Shown: positions 14,691-22,917, counted from the first letter of the stretch. The stretch is 64,000 nucleotides of DNA from DATGKG01 sp963783145 (GCA_963783145.1 CAWAMM010000002.1:992001-1056000), one strand, 5' to 3'. Program-made: numbers and translations. Notes: generated from the sequence alone by a model not told the origin.

Positions 14691-15796
14691 CAGGTCCGCG
14701 TTAACTCGGCACGAGGATCCGGCACGCCGCGCGCCTGCCGTTTCTCGGCGAGCTGTTCCATCAACGCGCGCTCTTCTGAGGTAAGCCCGGTGGGCGCCAG
14801 CACCTTGAGCTCATACAAAAGATCGCCGGCCGCCTCGGCTCCTCGTCCGGGAATGCCGCGACCTTTGAGGCGCAGGGTCTTCCCGGTCTGGCTGTCAGCG
14901 GGAATCTTGAGCGACACCTTACCGCCGCCAAGCAACGGCGCAGTCACCTGCGCACCGAGCGACGCCTCATAATCCCAAACCGGCAGCGCGGCACGCAGGT
15001 CGCGTCCCGAAACCGCGAACACCGGATGCGGCTCGAGGCGCACAGTCAGAAACAGGTCGCCATTGAGGTCCGGGCGCGGTCCCTTGCCGCCCTGCCCTTT
15101 GAGGCGAATCCGAGTGCCCTCGGCCACCCCCGGTGGAATCGAGATCTCCAACGTGCGATGCCCGGGAATAACACCGCTGCCGCCGCAATTTGGGCAGACC
15201 TGCGCGGAACGGATCAGTTTCACCTTGCCCTGCTTCTCTTCCGAGGCAACCATCCCGGTGCCGCCACATACGGTGCATTCGTCCTCGGCGGTGAGCTCCA
15301 GGCGACGCTTGGCGCCCTTCATCGCGTCTTCGAGCGCGACGCGCACATCGGCACTGAGGTCTGGCGCTTTCTGCGGCCTGGGCTTCGCGCCGAAACTGAA
15401 CGATTGGAAGTTGCCGGGACCGGTGCGGCGCGCATTGAAGGGCGAATCGCCGAAGCCGAAGAACTGCGAAAAGAAATCGCTCATGTCACCGGCATCGAAG
15501 CCCGCGCCATGGGCACCCTGTCGGCCCTGGCTCGCGGCATAGCGGCGCAGGATCTCTTCCTGATCCAGCCCATGCTCCCAGTCGGCGCCGAGCTGGTCGT
15601 ACTTGCGCCGTTTCTCGGCATCGCTGAGGACCTGGTAGGCCTCGTTGATGTCTTTGAACTGCGCCTCCGCCTTCTTGTCGTTGGGATTTACGTCGGGATG
15701 ATATTTGCGTGCGAGCTTGCGATAGGCCGACTTGATATCGGCCTCCGATGCGCTGCGCTCGACGCCGAGGACCTTGTAATAGTCTTTAAATTCCAT
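14690..15796 (-). CDS. DnaJ/CbpA-type Hsp40 with a reduced zinc centre
   Basis: A J-domain co-chaperone of Hsp70, 368 aa. The J-domain is at 1-70 with HPD at 33-35, then a Gly/Phe-rich linker, C-terminal domain I, and a central zinc module with only two CxxCxGxG motifs (CTVCGGTG and CPNCGGSG, 20-odd residues apart) instead of the four in true DnaJ. CbpA has none, so this is intermediate. C-terminal domain II carries GRGIPGRGAEAAGDLLYELKV. It is followed by a coupled cbpM-like gene. Start is ATG 15794-15796. It would act in cytoplasmic protein folding or stress response. Confidence 0.88.
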   Translation of the reverse strand: MEFKDYYKVLGVERSASEADIKSAYRKLARKYHPDVNPNDKKAEAQFKDINEAYQVLSDAEKRRKYDQLGADWEHGLDQEEILRRYAASQGRQGAHGAGFDAGDMSDFFSQFFGFGDSPFNARRTGPGNFQSFSFGAKPRPQKAPDLSADVRVALEDAMKGAKRRLELTAEDECTVCGGTGMVASEEKQGKVKLIRSAQVCPNCGGSGVIPGHRTLEISIPPGVAEGTRIRLKGQGGKGPRPDLNGDLFLTVRLEPHPVFAVSGRDLRAALPVWDYEASLGAQVTAPLLGGGKVSLKIPADSQTGKTLRLKGRGIPGRGAEAAGDLLYELKVLAPTGLTSEERALMEQLAEKRQARGVPDPRAELTRT

Positions 15797-15859
15797 GCGG
15801 TGGAGTCTGCTTAATGAAGATGTGCACGAAAGCGGCGCGGCGCAACCACTGAAGCCGCA

Positions 15860-16045
15860 TCAATTTCCGGTAGCGCTTTTCCCGCTCGATGCGGGTGGCG
15901 CGGCCTTGAGGTTCTTCAGCCGCGCTTCCATCGAGCGAAGCTCGATTTCCAACCGCGCCTGTCGCCGCCAGATGAACACCACATACGCGAAGATCACCAC
16001 GAAGATGATGCTGTAGGCGGCGAACAGGTAATCGAAATGTTCCAT
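15860..16045 (-). CDS. ccmD: Heme exporter protein CcmD
   Basis: A 61-aa single-span protein, MEHFDYLFAAYSIIFVVIFAYVVFIWRRQ..., with the typical CcmD plan: N-out, one helix (about 9-26), then a basic coiled C-tail. CcmD binds CcmABC and helps release holo-CcmE. ATG 16043-16045 overlaps the ccmC stop by one base. The frame is embedded in a longer nonsense frame, so an ORF caller could mis-start it. Confidence 0.85.
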   Translation of the reverse strand: MEHFDYLFAAYSIIFVVIFAYVVFIWRRQARLEIELRSMEARLKNLKAAPPASSGKSATGN

Positions 16046-16755
16046 CAATAGTCCCCAGCCGCGGCCTCGATCAGAGCAACGTCGCGCCTGATGATGGTGA
16101 GTCTGCTGCGCATGCGCAATTGCTGAAAGCGCAGCAGCAGCAGCCATCCGAAAAGCACCGTGAACGCGGCGAGCGCGGTCAGCAGAGTGATCACCATCCG
16201 CGGATCCTCGAGGCCATGCTCGCCAGTCCGCGTGATCAGCACCGCCGGATGAATCGTGCGCCACAGCCGCACCGAGAGAACCACCACTGGCACATCGAGC
16301 GCCGCAACAATTCCGATCACGGCGCCGAAGCGCGCGACCTCGGGGGTGTCGTCGGCCATCGCGCGCAGCATAAGGTATCCGCCATAGAGCAGCCACAGGA
16401 TGAAGGTCGTCGTCAGGCGCGAATCCCAGGTCCACCAGGTGCCCCAAATAGGCTTCGCCCACAGCGATCCGGTGATGAGCACCAGGGTGCAAAAGACCAT
16501 GCCGATTTCCGCCGCCGCATAGCCAAGGTCATCCCAGATTTGATCCTTGAGCCATAGATAGAACACGCCGGCGATGGCGACGATGCCGAACGCCGCGAAT
16601 GCAACCCATGCGCACGGGACGTGAAAATAAAAAATCCGCTGCACGATGCCCTGGTCTTCCTCGGTCGGGACCCATTCGAAGACCATGAATAGCGAAACGA
16701 GCATCAGGCCGAGCGTCGTCAGCCCCAATACGCCGCTTATTTTATTTCTCATCAT
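16045..16755 (-). CDS. ccmC: Heme exporter / heme-handling protein CcmC
   Basis: An integral membrane protein of 236 aa with six helices. It passes heme to CcmE in System I cytochrome c maturation. The tryptophan-rich WWD-type motif IWGTWWTWDSRLTT is at about 121-135, with conserved histidines before it (FHVPCAW, about 44) and after it (TIHPAVL). It follows ccmB by 45 bp, a gap filled by class A repeat A4, and overlaps ccmD by 1 bp. Start is the ATG at 16753-16755 or the adjacent codon. Confidence 0.94.
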   Translation of the reverse strand: MMRNKISGVLGLTTLGLMLVSLFMVFEWVPTEEDQGIVQRIFYFHVPCAWVAFAAFGIVAIAGVFYLWLKDQIWDDLGYAAAEIGMVFCTLVLITGSLWAKPIWGTWWTWDSRLTTTFILWLLYGGYLMLRAMADDTPEVARFGAVIGIVAALDVPVVVLSVRLWRTIHPAVLITRTGEHGLEDPRMVITLLTALAAFTVLFGWLLLLRFQQLRMRSRLTIIRRDVALIEAAAGDY

Positions 16756-16765
16756 TCCATCTTCT

Positions 16766-16800
16766 CCCCTTCCCTAAAGGGAAGGGGTCGGGGGTTAGGT
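16766..16800 (+). repeat. Class A palindrome copy A4, inside the ccm operon
   Basis: The palindrome ccccttccctaaagggaagg is followed by ggtcgggggttaggtct, the same tail as A1-A3 with a different loop. It fills the gap between the ccmB stop (16801) and the ccmC start (16755). It could form a hairpin in the polycistronic mRNA. Confidence 0.8.
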
Positions 16801-17472
16801 CTAATCCTCACGGATCACGTGCTCAAAGAGCAACGCGCCCAGCGTCACGAACAAAACATCGAAGGCGATCAGGATCCCAAGCCATTGCGTTGAGGCGGCC
16901 ATCGGGAAGCCCGAAAGCGCGGCCTCGCTCGCTTTGACCCCGGCGATGATCGCGGGAATGAACAGTGGAATCGCGAGAATGGGCAGCAGCAAATCGCCCG
17001 CGCGGGTGCGGCTGGAAATCGCGGCCAGCAACGTCGCGAGCGCCGCGAAGCCGAGCGCACCGAGCATCAATGATGGCGCTAGACGGGCCAAATCGGCGCC
17101 GAAATCCAGGTTGAAGAAAAGTGTGATGAGCACGACTGCGGCGACCTCGACGATTGCCATGAAGGCGAAGGCAGCGGCGAGCTTCGCGGCGAACAGTGCG
17201 GCAGGATCGATGGGACTGAGCGTCAGCGCGCGCATGCATCCATTTTCGTTCTCGGCGATCATCGAGCGCGTCGCACCCAGCATCCCGGCAAACACCAGCG
17301 CGACCCACAGCGCTGCGGCCGCGTCGCGCGCGCGATCGATGGGCTGCGGATTCAGCGCGAACACCAGCACCACCATGATCAACAACGAGAGGGCGAACAA
17401 TGCGATGGTGCTCTGGCCGCTGCGAATTTCAACCCGCAGGTCCTTGCGCAATATCGCCGCAAACGCACCCAT
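16801..17472 (-). CDS. ccmB: Heme exporter ABC permease CcmB
   Basis: Membrane subunit of the CcmAB ABC transporter, which uses ATP to release holo-CcmE. It is 223 aa with six predicted helices. The N-terminus AILRKDLRVEIRSGQS and the loop RSMIAENENGCMRALTLSPIDPAALFAAKLA are family hallmarks. It lies 3 bp downstream of ccmA. Start is ATG 17470-17472. Confidence 0.93.
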   Translation of the reverse strand: MGAFAAILRKDLRVEIRSGQSTIALFALSLLIMVVLVFALNPQPIDRARDAAAALWVALVFAGMLGATRSMIAENENGCMRALTLSPIDPAALFAAKLAAAFAFMAIVEVAAVVLITLFFNLDFGADLARLAPSLMLGALGFAALATLLAAISSRTRAGDLLLPILAIPLFIPAIIAGVKASEAALSGFPMAASTQWLGILIAFDVLFVTLGALLFEHVIRED

Positions 17473-17475
17473 CGG

Positions 17476-18162
17476 TCACGCACCCATCCGGTTGCGATGC
17501 GGCGCGCGAGCCTCATCGCGAATCGGCAGCACGCGTCCGTTCACGATTTGATAGCGATCGATCTCGACGCCGAAATCGAGCTGCGAATGCGCGGTGACCA
17601 GCGCCGCGCATCCTCGCGCGAGCGCCGCACGAATCAGATCGCCGACGAGCGCCACGCCATCGGGGTCGAGCGCGGTAAATGGCTCATCGAGGAGCAACAG
17701 ATCGGGCGTCATCATCATCGCGCGGGCAATCGAGAGCCGCTGCTCCATGCCGCGCGAGAAGTCGCACACGCGTTCATTCGCGGCCGCGCCGAGCCCCACC
17801 GCGTCGATCCACTTCACGGCCAGGGCTGTGCGATCCGCCACGCCATACAACTCGGCGTAAAACTCGAGGTTCTCGCGCGCGGTCAGGTTGGGATAGAGCC
17901 AACTCTGATGGGTAAGCATTCCGATACGCCGCCGTGCGAGGCCGAGGCCGCGGCTATTCTCGCCGAACACCATCGCGTCGCCGGAAGTCGGCTGCGACAA
18001 TCCGGCGAGGATCCGCAGCAGGGTAGATTTCCCCGAGCCGTTGCCACCGACGAGGAGCACACCGCAGCCGTGATGAATCTGAAAAGTGACATCGCGCAGG
18101 ACCGGCGTGACACCGAAAGTCTTGACTAATCCGCGAGTCTCGACGACCGCGCCGGCCATCAC
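17476..18162 (-). CDS. ccmA: Heme exporter ABC ATPase CcmA
   Basis: ATPase subunit of CcmAB, 228 aa. Walker A is GGNGSGKST (about 37-45), the signature is FSRGMEQRLSIARAM, and Walker B is LLLLDEPFTALD. GTG 18160-18162 is followed directly by ATG; either overlaps the upstream ccmI-like stop by 1-4 bases, so translation is coupled. The C-terminal part is slightly long, with a final basic stretch (RDEARAPHRNRMGA). Confidence 0.93.
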   Translation of the reverse strand: MMAGAVVETRGLVKTFGVTPVLRDVTFQIHHGCGVLLVGGNGSGKSTLLRILAGLSQPTSGDAMVFGENSRGLGLARRRIGMLTHQSWLYPNLTARENLEFYAELYGVADRTALAVKWIDAVGLGAAANERVCDFSRGMEQRLSIARAMMMTPDLLLLDEPFTALDPDGVALVGDLIRAALARGCAALVTAHSQLDFGVEIDRYQIVNGRVLPIRDEARAPHRNRMGA

Positions 18163-18737
18163 GAGGCTCGCGTGGCGACCCGCTCACCGCGCAGCGGCGT
18201 GCCGCATTCGCCGCAAAAGTTTCCCGCCATCGGCGTCCGCATGCCGCATTGGGGACAAAACCTGATGCGACGTCCCCCTCCGATTTCGGTGATGGCGGCG
18301 CGGGGCGAGGTGACCGGCGGTGGCAAGTTGCCGATACCGGAAACGATCGGAATCGCCGGCGGAGGCTTCGACATCGCCGCGATTTCGTCCGCTATCGCGG
18401 CGGCTTCGCGCAGCTTGGGCCGAACCGTGACGACGGCCAGATCGGCGGCGCGGTCCTGCTCCTTGAATCTTTGGAGGGCGGCCATCGCTTGCAACGCGCG
18501 CCCTTCGAGGGATGCCTTCAATGACGCGTAGTCGGGGTCGGAAAGCTTGCCCATCTCGCGATCGAACTCCAACTCGCGAAGTCCCTGCACCGCCAGGCCA
18601 TGCTCATGCTCCCAATGGTCGACCTCCAGTTCCTCGCGACTGCGTTTCGCGCGGGCGCGCAAGCCACCCGTAAGCGGCGCGGCGACGAACAGCGCGACAC
18701 CCCAGACTATCAGGAAGGCAGCAATGTAGAACGCCAC
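18159..18737 (-). CDS. CcmI-like membrane protein with C-terminal zinc ribbon
   Basis: 192 aa. There is one N-terminal helix (about 3-22), a basic charged linker, and LRELEFDREMGKLSDPDYASLK, the hallmark of the CcmI N-terminal region that links CcmH to apocytochrome. Unlike CcmI there are no TPR repeats; instead the C-terminus (about 155-185) holds a double-Cys zinc ribbon, FCPQCGMRTP...NFCGECGTPL. It lies between ccmH and ccmA with 1- and 4-bp overlaps, so it is part of the ccm operon. It probably helps assemble the heme-ligation complex; that role is inferred. Start is GTG 18735-18737. Confidence 0.7.
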   Translation of the reverse strand: MAFYIAAFLIVWGVALFVAAPLTGGLRARAKRSREELEVDHWEHEHGLAVQGLRELEFDREMGKLSDPDYASLKASLEGRALQAMAALQRFKEQDRAADLAVVTVRPKLREAAAIADEIAAMSKPPPAIPIVSGIGNLPPPVTSPRAAITEIGGGRRIRFCPQCGMRTPMAGNFCGECGTPLRGERVATRAS

Positions 18738-19225
18738 TAAAGCTGCCCCTTGACTTCCGCGGCCAGCTTCTCGCGCAGTTTCGGATCGATGCCCGGAATG
18801 CGTTCTGCCAACGTTTCGGAACCGGCCGGGAGCGACGGCGTTTCATGCCGCCATCTCCCGAGCATCAGCGCGATGAATCCGCCGCCTACGACCAGCGCGA
18901 AGAACGGCATCACCCACGCCAGCAGATTGAAGCCTTCGGTGGTGGGCGCGGAGAGGATTTTTTCGCCGTACTTCGCGCGATAGAAGGAAATTATTGCCGG
19001 ACGATCCATTCCTTTATCGATCATCGAGGCAATTTCGGCCCGCAGCGGCACGGAAAATCCGCAGGTCGGCATGTTGCAATTGGCCACCGTCAGGCCGCAT
19101 CCGCATTGGCACGTGAGGCCTTGCGCGACGTCGTCGACGGTCGTCGACGAGAATCCCGGCGCAGGAAAGAACAACGCGAGCCCGAACAATGCCACGAGCA
19201 CCCGAATGCCGGCCGAGAGGCTCAT
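18737..19225 (-). CDS. ccmH: Cytochrome c maturation thiol-reductase CcmH
   Basis: A thiol oxidoreductase that keeps the CXXCH of apocytochromes reduced before heme attachment, anchored on the periplasmic side. 162 aa from ATG 19223-19225: a signal peptide (1-27), then DDVAQGLTCQCGCGLTVANC with cysteines at 39, 41, 43 and 50 and another at 55. The classic motif is LRCxxC, so this is the cysteine-rich CxCxC variant I associate with Gram-positive and delta-type CcmH. The three-helix domain is followed by a membrane helix (about 95-115) and a Pro/Glu-rich tail. The frame extends to 19306 without a signal peptide, so that start is rejected. Confidence 0.88.
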   Translation of the reverse strand: MSLSAGIRVLVALFGLALFFPAPGFSSTTVDDVAQGLTCQCGCGLTVANCNMPTCGFSVPLRAEIASMIDKGMDRPAIISFYRAKYGEKILSAPTTEGFNLLAWVMPFFALVVGGGFIALMLGRWRHETPSLPAGSETLAERIPGIDPKLREKLAAEVKGQL

Positions 19226-19232
19226 CGAAATT

Positions 19233-21245
19233 TCACTCGCTCCCAGGTGCGGGCTGGACCGCGATCGCTTCTTTGCCACGGCTGAGCGCCTCGGCGATCG
19301 CGGCACGCTCGCGCACGTTGGGCCACATTGCGATGACGGTGCCGAAAACCATGACCAGACCGCCAGCCCATAGCCAGAACACCAACGGGGTGAGGAAAAC
19401 CTGGAAGGTCACCATCCCGCTCTGCTCGTCGATTCCCGCGAGGACGACATAGAGGTCGTAAAGCGGCGTCGAGCGGATCGCGACGTGCGTCGCGGGTTGC
19501 TGCGTCTTTTTGAAGAAGAGCTTAGCCGGGAACATCGCGGTGACGGGGCGACCCATGCGCGTCACCTCGACCTCGGCGGTCGCGCTTTCCATATGCGCGG
19601 TGCTCAGCGGCGTCAGCGTTTCGAAGTGCAACAGATACGGCCCCACCGCAAAGCTCTCTCCGGGCTTGACGCTCTTCTTCACTTCCACGCGAAAAAATGA
19701 CGACCCGACAATCCCAACGAATGCCATGATCACGCCGACATGAATGATGTACCCGCCATAGCGCCGGTTATTTTTCGAAACGAGATTCACTAACGCGCGC
19801 GGCGTGGTCTCATGCACCAGATGGCGTCGCGCGGTGATGCCGCGGCGAAACTCAACCGCGATGGTGCCCGCCGCGAATGCCACCAGCGACACGGCGGTCA
19901 GCACGTACCATTGCGTAATCTCGACCCCGAACATGATCAGGCCGGTGATGATTCCGATGATCGCGGGCGCCGCGAAGTGATTCGCGAGATTCTTCAGCGT
20001 CATCCGCCGCCATGCGATGAGCGGCCCGACACCCATCAAGAAGATCAGTCCCAGCGCGAGTGGTCCATTGACGCGATTGAAGAACGGCGGACCGACGGTA
20101 ATTTTCACGCCGCGGACCGCTTCCGAGAGCACCGGAAAGATGGTGCCCCAGAAAACCGCAAATGCGATCCCAACCAGCAGCAAGTTGTTGAAGAGGAATG
20201 CGGCCTCGCGCGAGAGGTACGATTCGAATTCCGCGGGACTTCGCAGATCGGGCACCCGATAGAGCAAGGCCCCGGTGTAAACCAGTGCCACCAAAATAAG
20301 AAACGTCAAAAAGTATGGCCCCAGCCCTGATTGCGTGAACGAATGCACCGAGGAGATCACGCCACTGCGCGTGATGAAGGTACCGAACAGGGTCAGGAAA
20401 AATGCCAGCCCGATCAGCGCGAGGTTCCACACCTTCAGCATGTCCTTGCGTTCCTGGATCATTACCGAATGTAGATACGCGGTCATCACCAGCCATGGCA
20501 TGAAGGCCGCGTTCTCGACCGGATCCCACGCCCAGTAGCCGCCCCATCCCAGGACTTCATAAGCCCATCGCGCGCCGAACATGTTGCCGAGGGTGAGGAA
20601 GAACCATGAGAAGATCGCCCAGCGCCTCGTGGTGCGAATCCAGGTTTCGTCGAGCTTGCCGGTGATCAGCGCGGCCGCCGCGAATGCGAACGGCACCGTG
20701 GTGCTGACATAGCCGGTATACAAAGACGGCGGATGTATCGCCATCCAGTAATTCTGCAGCAGCGGATTTAAGTCGGAGCCCTCAGCCGGACGCACCGCGA
20801 GCAGATCGAACGGGCGCGTCACGAAGTTGAGCATCCCGAGGAAAAACACCGCAACGATCGCCATCACCGCGAGCGCATAGGGCGCGATCTCGGGATTTCG
20901 ACGGCGATTTTGAAACGCGACGATCGACGCGAAGGTCGAAAGCAGCAGCGTCCACAGCAGCAGCGATCCCTGCTGCCCGCCCCATAACGAGGTGATTTTG
21001 TAAATCGTCGGCAGCGTCGTGCTGGAATACGACGCGACATATTCGAGTGAGAAGTCGCTGGTGAGCAGGCCGACCCACAGTGAGATCGCCGCGATCGCAA
21101 CCATCGCCGTCATCGCCCAGATGGCGTGGCGCGCGCTGACGATGACGTCGGTGGCGTTGCGCCGCGCGCCGTAAATATTCGCCGCGATCGAGTACAGCGC
21201 GAGGATCAGCGCGATCGCGAGGGCGAGTTGTCCCAGATTCGGCAT
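19233..21245 (-). CDS. ccmF: Cytochrome c heme lyase subunit CcmF
   Basis: A large integral membrane protein, 670 aa, that with CcmH/CcmI attaches heme to apocytochrome c. The WWD-type motif GWGGYWAWDPVENAAFMPWL lies at about 226-245, with family histidines around it (MAIHPPSLYTGY and STVPF) and FGTFITRSGVISSVHSF after it. About 14 helices, with a periplasmic domain near the C-terminus. It is 7 bp after ccmE and 8 bp before ccmH, all co-directional. Start is ATG 21243-21245. Confidence 0.96.
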   Translation of the reverse strand: MPNLGQLALAIALILALYSIAANIYGARRNATDVIVSARHAIWAMTAMVAIAAISLWVGLLTSDFSLEYVASYSSTTLPTIYKITSLWGGQQGSLLLWTLLLSTFASIVAFQNRRRNPEIAPYALAVMAIVAVFFLGMLNFVTRPFDLLAVRPAEGSDLNPLLQNYWMAIHPPSLYTGYVSTTVPFAFAAAALITGKLDETWIRTTRRWAIFSWFFLTLGNMFGARWAYEVLGWGGYWAWDPVENAAFMPWLVMTAYLHSVMIQERKDMLKVWNLALIGLAFFLTLFGTFITRSGVISSVHSFTQSGLGPYFLTFLILVALVYTGALLYRVPDLRSPAEFESYLSREAAFLFNNLLLVGIAFAVFWGTIFPVLSEAVRGVKITVGPPFFNRVNGPLALGLIFLMGVGPLIAWRRMTLKNLANHFAAPAIIGIITGLIMFGVEITQWYVLTAVSLVAFAAGTIAVEFRRGITARRHLVHETTPRALVNLVSKNNRRYGGYIIHVGVIMAFVGIVGSSFFRVEVKKSVKPGESFAVGPYLLHFETLTPLSTAHMESATAEVEVTRMGRPVTAMFPAKLFFKKTQQPATHVAIRSTPLYDLYVVLAGIDEQSGMVTFQVFLTPLVFWLWAGGLVMVFGTVIAMWPNVRERAAIAEALSRGKEAIAVQPAPGSE

Positions 21246-21252
21246 CGAGCTA

Positions 21253-21699
21253 CTAGTTCACCTGCTTGGGTTTGTATTTCGAAGGACAGCTAGTCATCAC
21301 CTGTGTTGCGCTGATGCTGTCGGCACCCGACAGGCGGCCTTCCACGATTACATCTTTGTTGGCAGCGAACATGTCGGGCTTCGGTTGCCCGACGCATATC
21401 ACGCTGAAGGCTGGTGATGCGGCCACCGCCACCTTCTTCACCGCGCCATCTTCGTCAGCATCGGGAATCTGATAGATGCCGAATTTGAGGGTCAGCGTGA
21501 CCGGATCCCAACTGATGGTGCCCGGACTGACACGGCCGGCGACGCGCAGCCCCTGCCCTTCGAGACTGGCCTGGCGGGCCGCGACTTCGTTGACGGTCAG
21601 ATAATATTCGGAGGTGTTCTGAATCGCCGCGTAAATGAGATAGCCGACGGCCACGGCTATCAAGCCTGCCCCGACGAAAAAGCGGGACCTAATTCGCAT
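21253..21699 (-). CDS. ccmE: Heme chaperone CcmE, CXXXY type
   Basis: A membrane-anchored heme chaperone, 148 aa: N-terminal helix (7-25) and an OB-fold periplasmic domain. In most bacteria heme is bound covalently by a His in HXXXY. Here the residue is Cys138 in CPSKY (138-142), the CXXXY variant described from Desulfovibrio and archaea. The C-terminus ends soon after the motif. It is the first gene of the ccm run (transcribed leftward), and no CcmG is found in the window. Start is ATG 21697-21699. Confidence 0.92.
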   Translation of the reverse strand: MRIRSRFFVGAGLIAVAVGYLIYAAIQNTSEYYLTVNEVAARQASLEGQGLRVAGRVSPGTISWDPVTLTLKFGIYQIPDADEDGAVKKVAVAASPAFSVICVGQPKPDMFAANKDVIVEGRLSGADSISATQVMTSCPSKYKPKQVN

Positions 21700-21889
21700 A
21701 TCCGGTTCGAATCTCCCGCCGCGACCGAGTCACGGCACACTTCCGATTTGGCCCAATTGTGTCAGGAGATTTTGGCCATAACAACTGATTTCCCGGCACC
21801 GCCGGGAAATCATCCTGAGCGCTGCGCGAAGGATCTCGTGGTGCAGATCGCGGTGAAATTGTCCTCCGCGCTACGCCAAGAAATCCGAA
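21700..21889. other. Spacer between lpxA and ccmE
   Basis: 190 bp with a strong hairpin (21787-21811), followed by an imperfect dyad at about 21812-21835 (atcctgagcg...gaaggat). It resembles dispersed repeats rather than coding DNA, and I see no ORF. It is the likely start region for ccm transcription and the end of the lpxA transcript. Confidence 0.5.
21787..21811. repeat. 11-bp-stem palindrome
   Basis: gatttcccggc pairs with gccgggaaatc around acc. It is adjacent to a second imperfect dyad. There is no T-run on the lpxA (minus) side, so terminator status is doubtful. It is single-copy in this window. Confidence 0.6.
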
Positions 21890-22714
21890 CTATTCCTCAG
21901 AATCCTCGATTCTGCCCTCGCGAAGCCCAAAGGCAACGCCGCGTTTCGACGCGCGGATGAAATCCACCATTTCCTGCGCCTCGGGGATGAGCTTCTCGGA
22001 TGCGATGCGTTCGAGCGCCATCTTCAGGTTCTGGCGCTTGCTGAACAATGCCAGAAAGACCTCCCGAATCGCCCGAATTTCCGCCGCCTTGAAGCCGACC
22101 CGACGCAGTCCGATCGTATTGATCCCACGCAACGTATGGGTTCCGTCCATGATGCAAAAAGGCGGGACGTCGCGGCTGGTGCGCGAGAGCCCGCGCATCA
22201 TCGCGAGCCGCCCGATGCGTGTGTACTGATGCACAACGCAGTTGCCCGAAACCAGCGCGCGATCCCCTACCTCAACCCATCCAGCGAGCAGTGCGCCACC
22301 CGCGATAATGGCGGAATTGCCGATGCGGCAATCGTGCGCAGCGTGCGAATTCTGCATGAAGAAGTTGTCGTCGCCGATGATCGTCACCTCGCCATGCTCA
22401 CTCCCCCGATGAATCGTGGTGCCTTCGCGAAACACATTGCGATGGCCGATGCGCACCTTGCGGATGCCGCCGGTGTAAGCGATGTCCTGCGGCTCATCAC
22501 CGATCACTACATTAGGATGAAGGACGTTGGCCTCGCCGATTTCGGTATCGCCAAAAATCGCGACGTGGCTTATGAGACGAGTGCCGGCGCCGATGCGAAT
22601 CTTGCCCTGAAGCAAACAGAACGGACCAATCTCGACCTCACCCGCTAGCTGAACTTCATTACCAATGATGGAACTGGGATGGACCAGCGCGGAAGACGAA
22701 GCTCCGCCGCTCAA
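21890..22714 (-). CDS. lpxA: UDP-N-acetylglucosamine acyltransferase LpxA
   Basis: The first step of lipid A synthesis: it transfers an acyl chain from ACP to UDP-GlcNAc. 274 aa of left-handed beta-helix hexapeptide repeats, catalytic His127 in HAAHDC (124-129), and the downstream VVHQYTRIG and RGINTIGLRRVGF blocks that distinguish LpxA from LpxD. It is not in an lpxD-fabZ-lpxA-lpxB cluster here; instead it overlaps yacG by 4 bp. The start is a TTG at 22712-22714 inside the TTGA overlap. Its presence argues for an LPS-bearing outer membrane. Confidence 0.94.
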   Translation of the reverse strand: MSGGASSSALVHPSSIIGNEVQLAGEVEIGPFCLLQGKIRIGAGTRLISHVAIFGDTEIGEANVLHPNVVIGDEPQDIAYTGGIRKVRIGHRNVFREGTTIHRGSEHGEVTIIGDDNFFMQNSHAAHDCRIGNSAIIAGGALLAGWVEVGDRALVSGNCVVHQYTRIGRLAMMRGLSRTSRDVPPFCIMDGTHTLRGINTIGLRRVGFKAAEIRAIREVFLALFSKRQNLKMALERIASEKLIPEAQEMVDFIRASKRGVAFGLREGRIEDSEE

Positions 22715-22917
22715 TTGAGGTGCCTCTTATTCTTGAGTGCCTCGGCGCTGAGGTCGTCGTCAGGATGCTCGGTCTCATCGACGGTCTTGCCTGCGACGCG
22801 ATATTTCTCGCTGGCCCAGGTTCCAAGATCGATCATCTGGCATCGCTCGGAGCAGAACGGCCGAAAACGATTGGCGGGCGTCATGTCGACGGGCTTCCTG
22901 CAGATCGCGCATCGCAT
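22711..22917 (-). CDS. yacG: DNA gyrase inhibitor YacG (zinc protein)
   Basis: A 68-aa zinc protein with Cys3, Cys6, Cys22 and Cys26 (CAICRKP... FCSERCQMIDLGTWASEKY), the YacG fold that in E. coli binds GyrB and inhibits gyrase. The acidic C-tail is typical. Start is ATG 22915-22917. It overlaps lpxA by 4 bp, an unusual partner. Confidence 0.92.
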   Translation of the reverse strand: MRCAICRKPVDMTPANRFRPFCSERCQMIDLGTWASEKYRVAGKTVDETEHPDDDLSAEALKNKRHLN

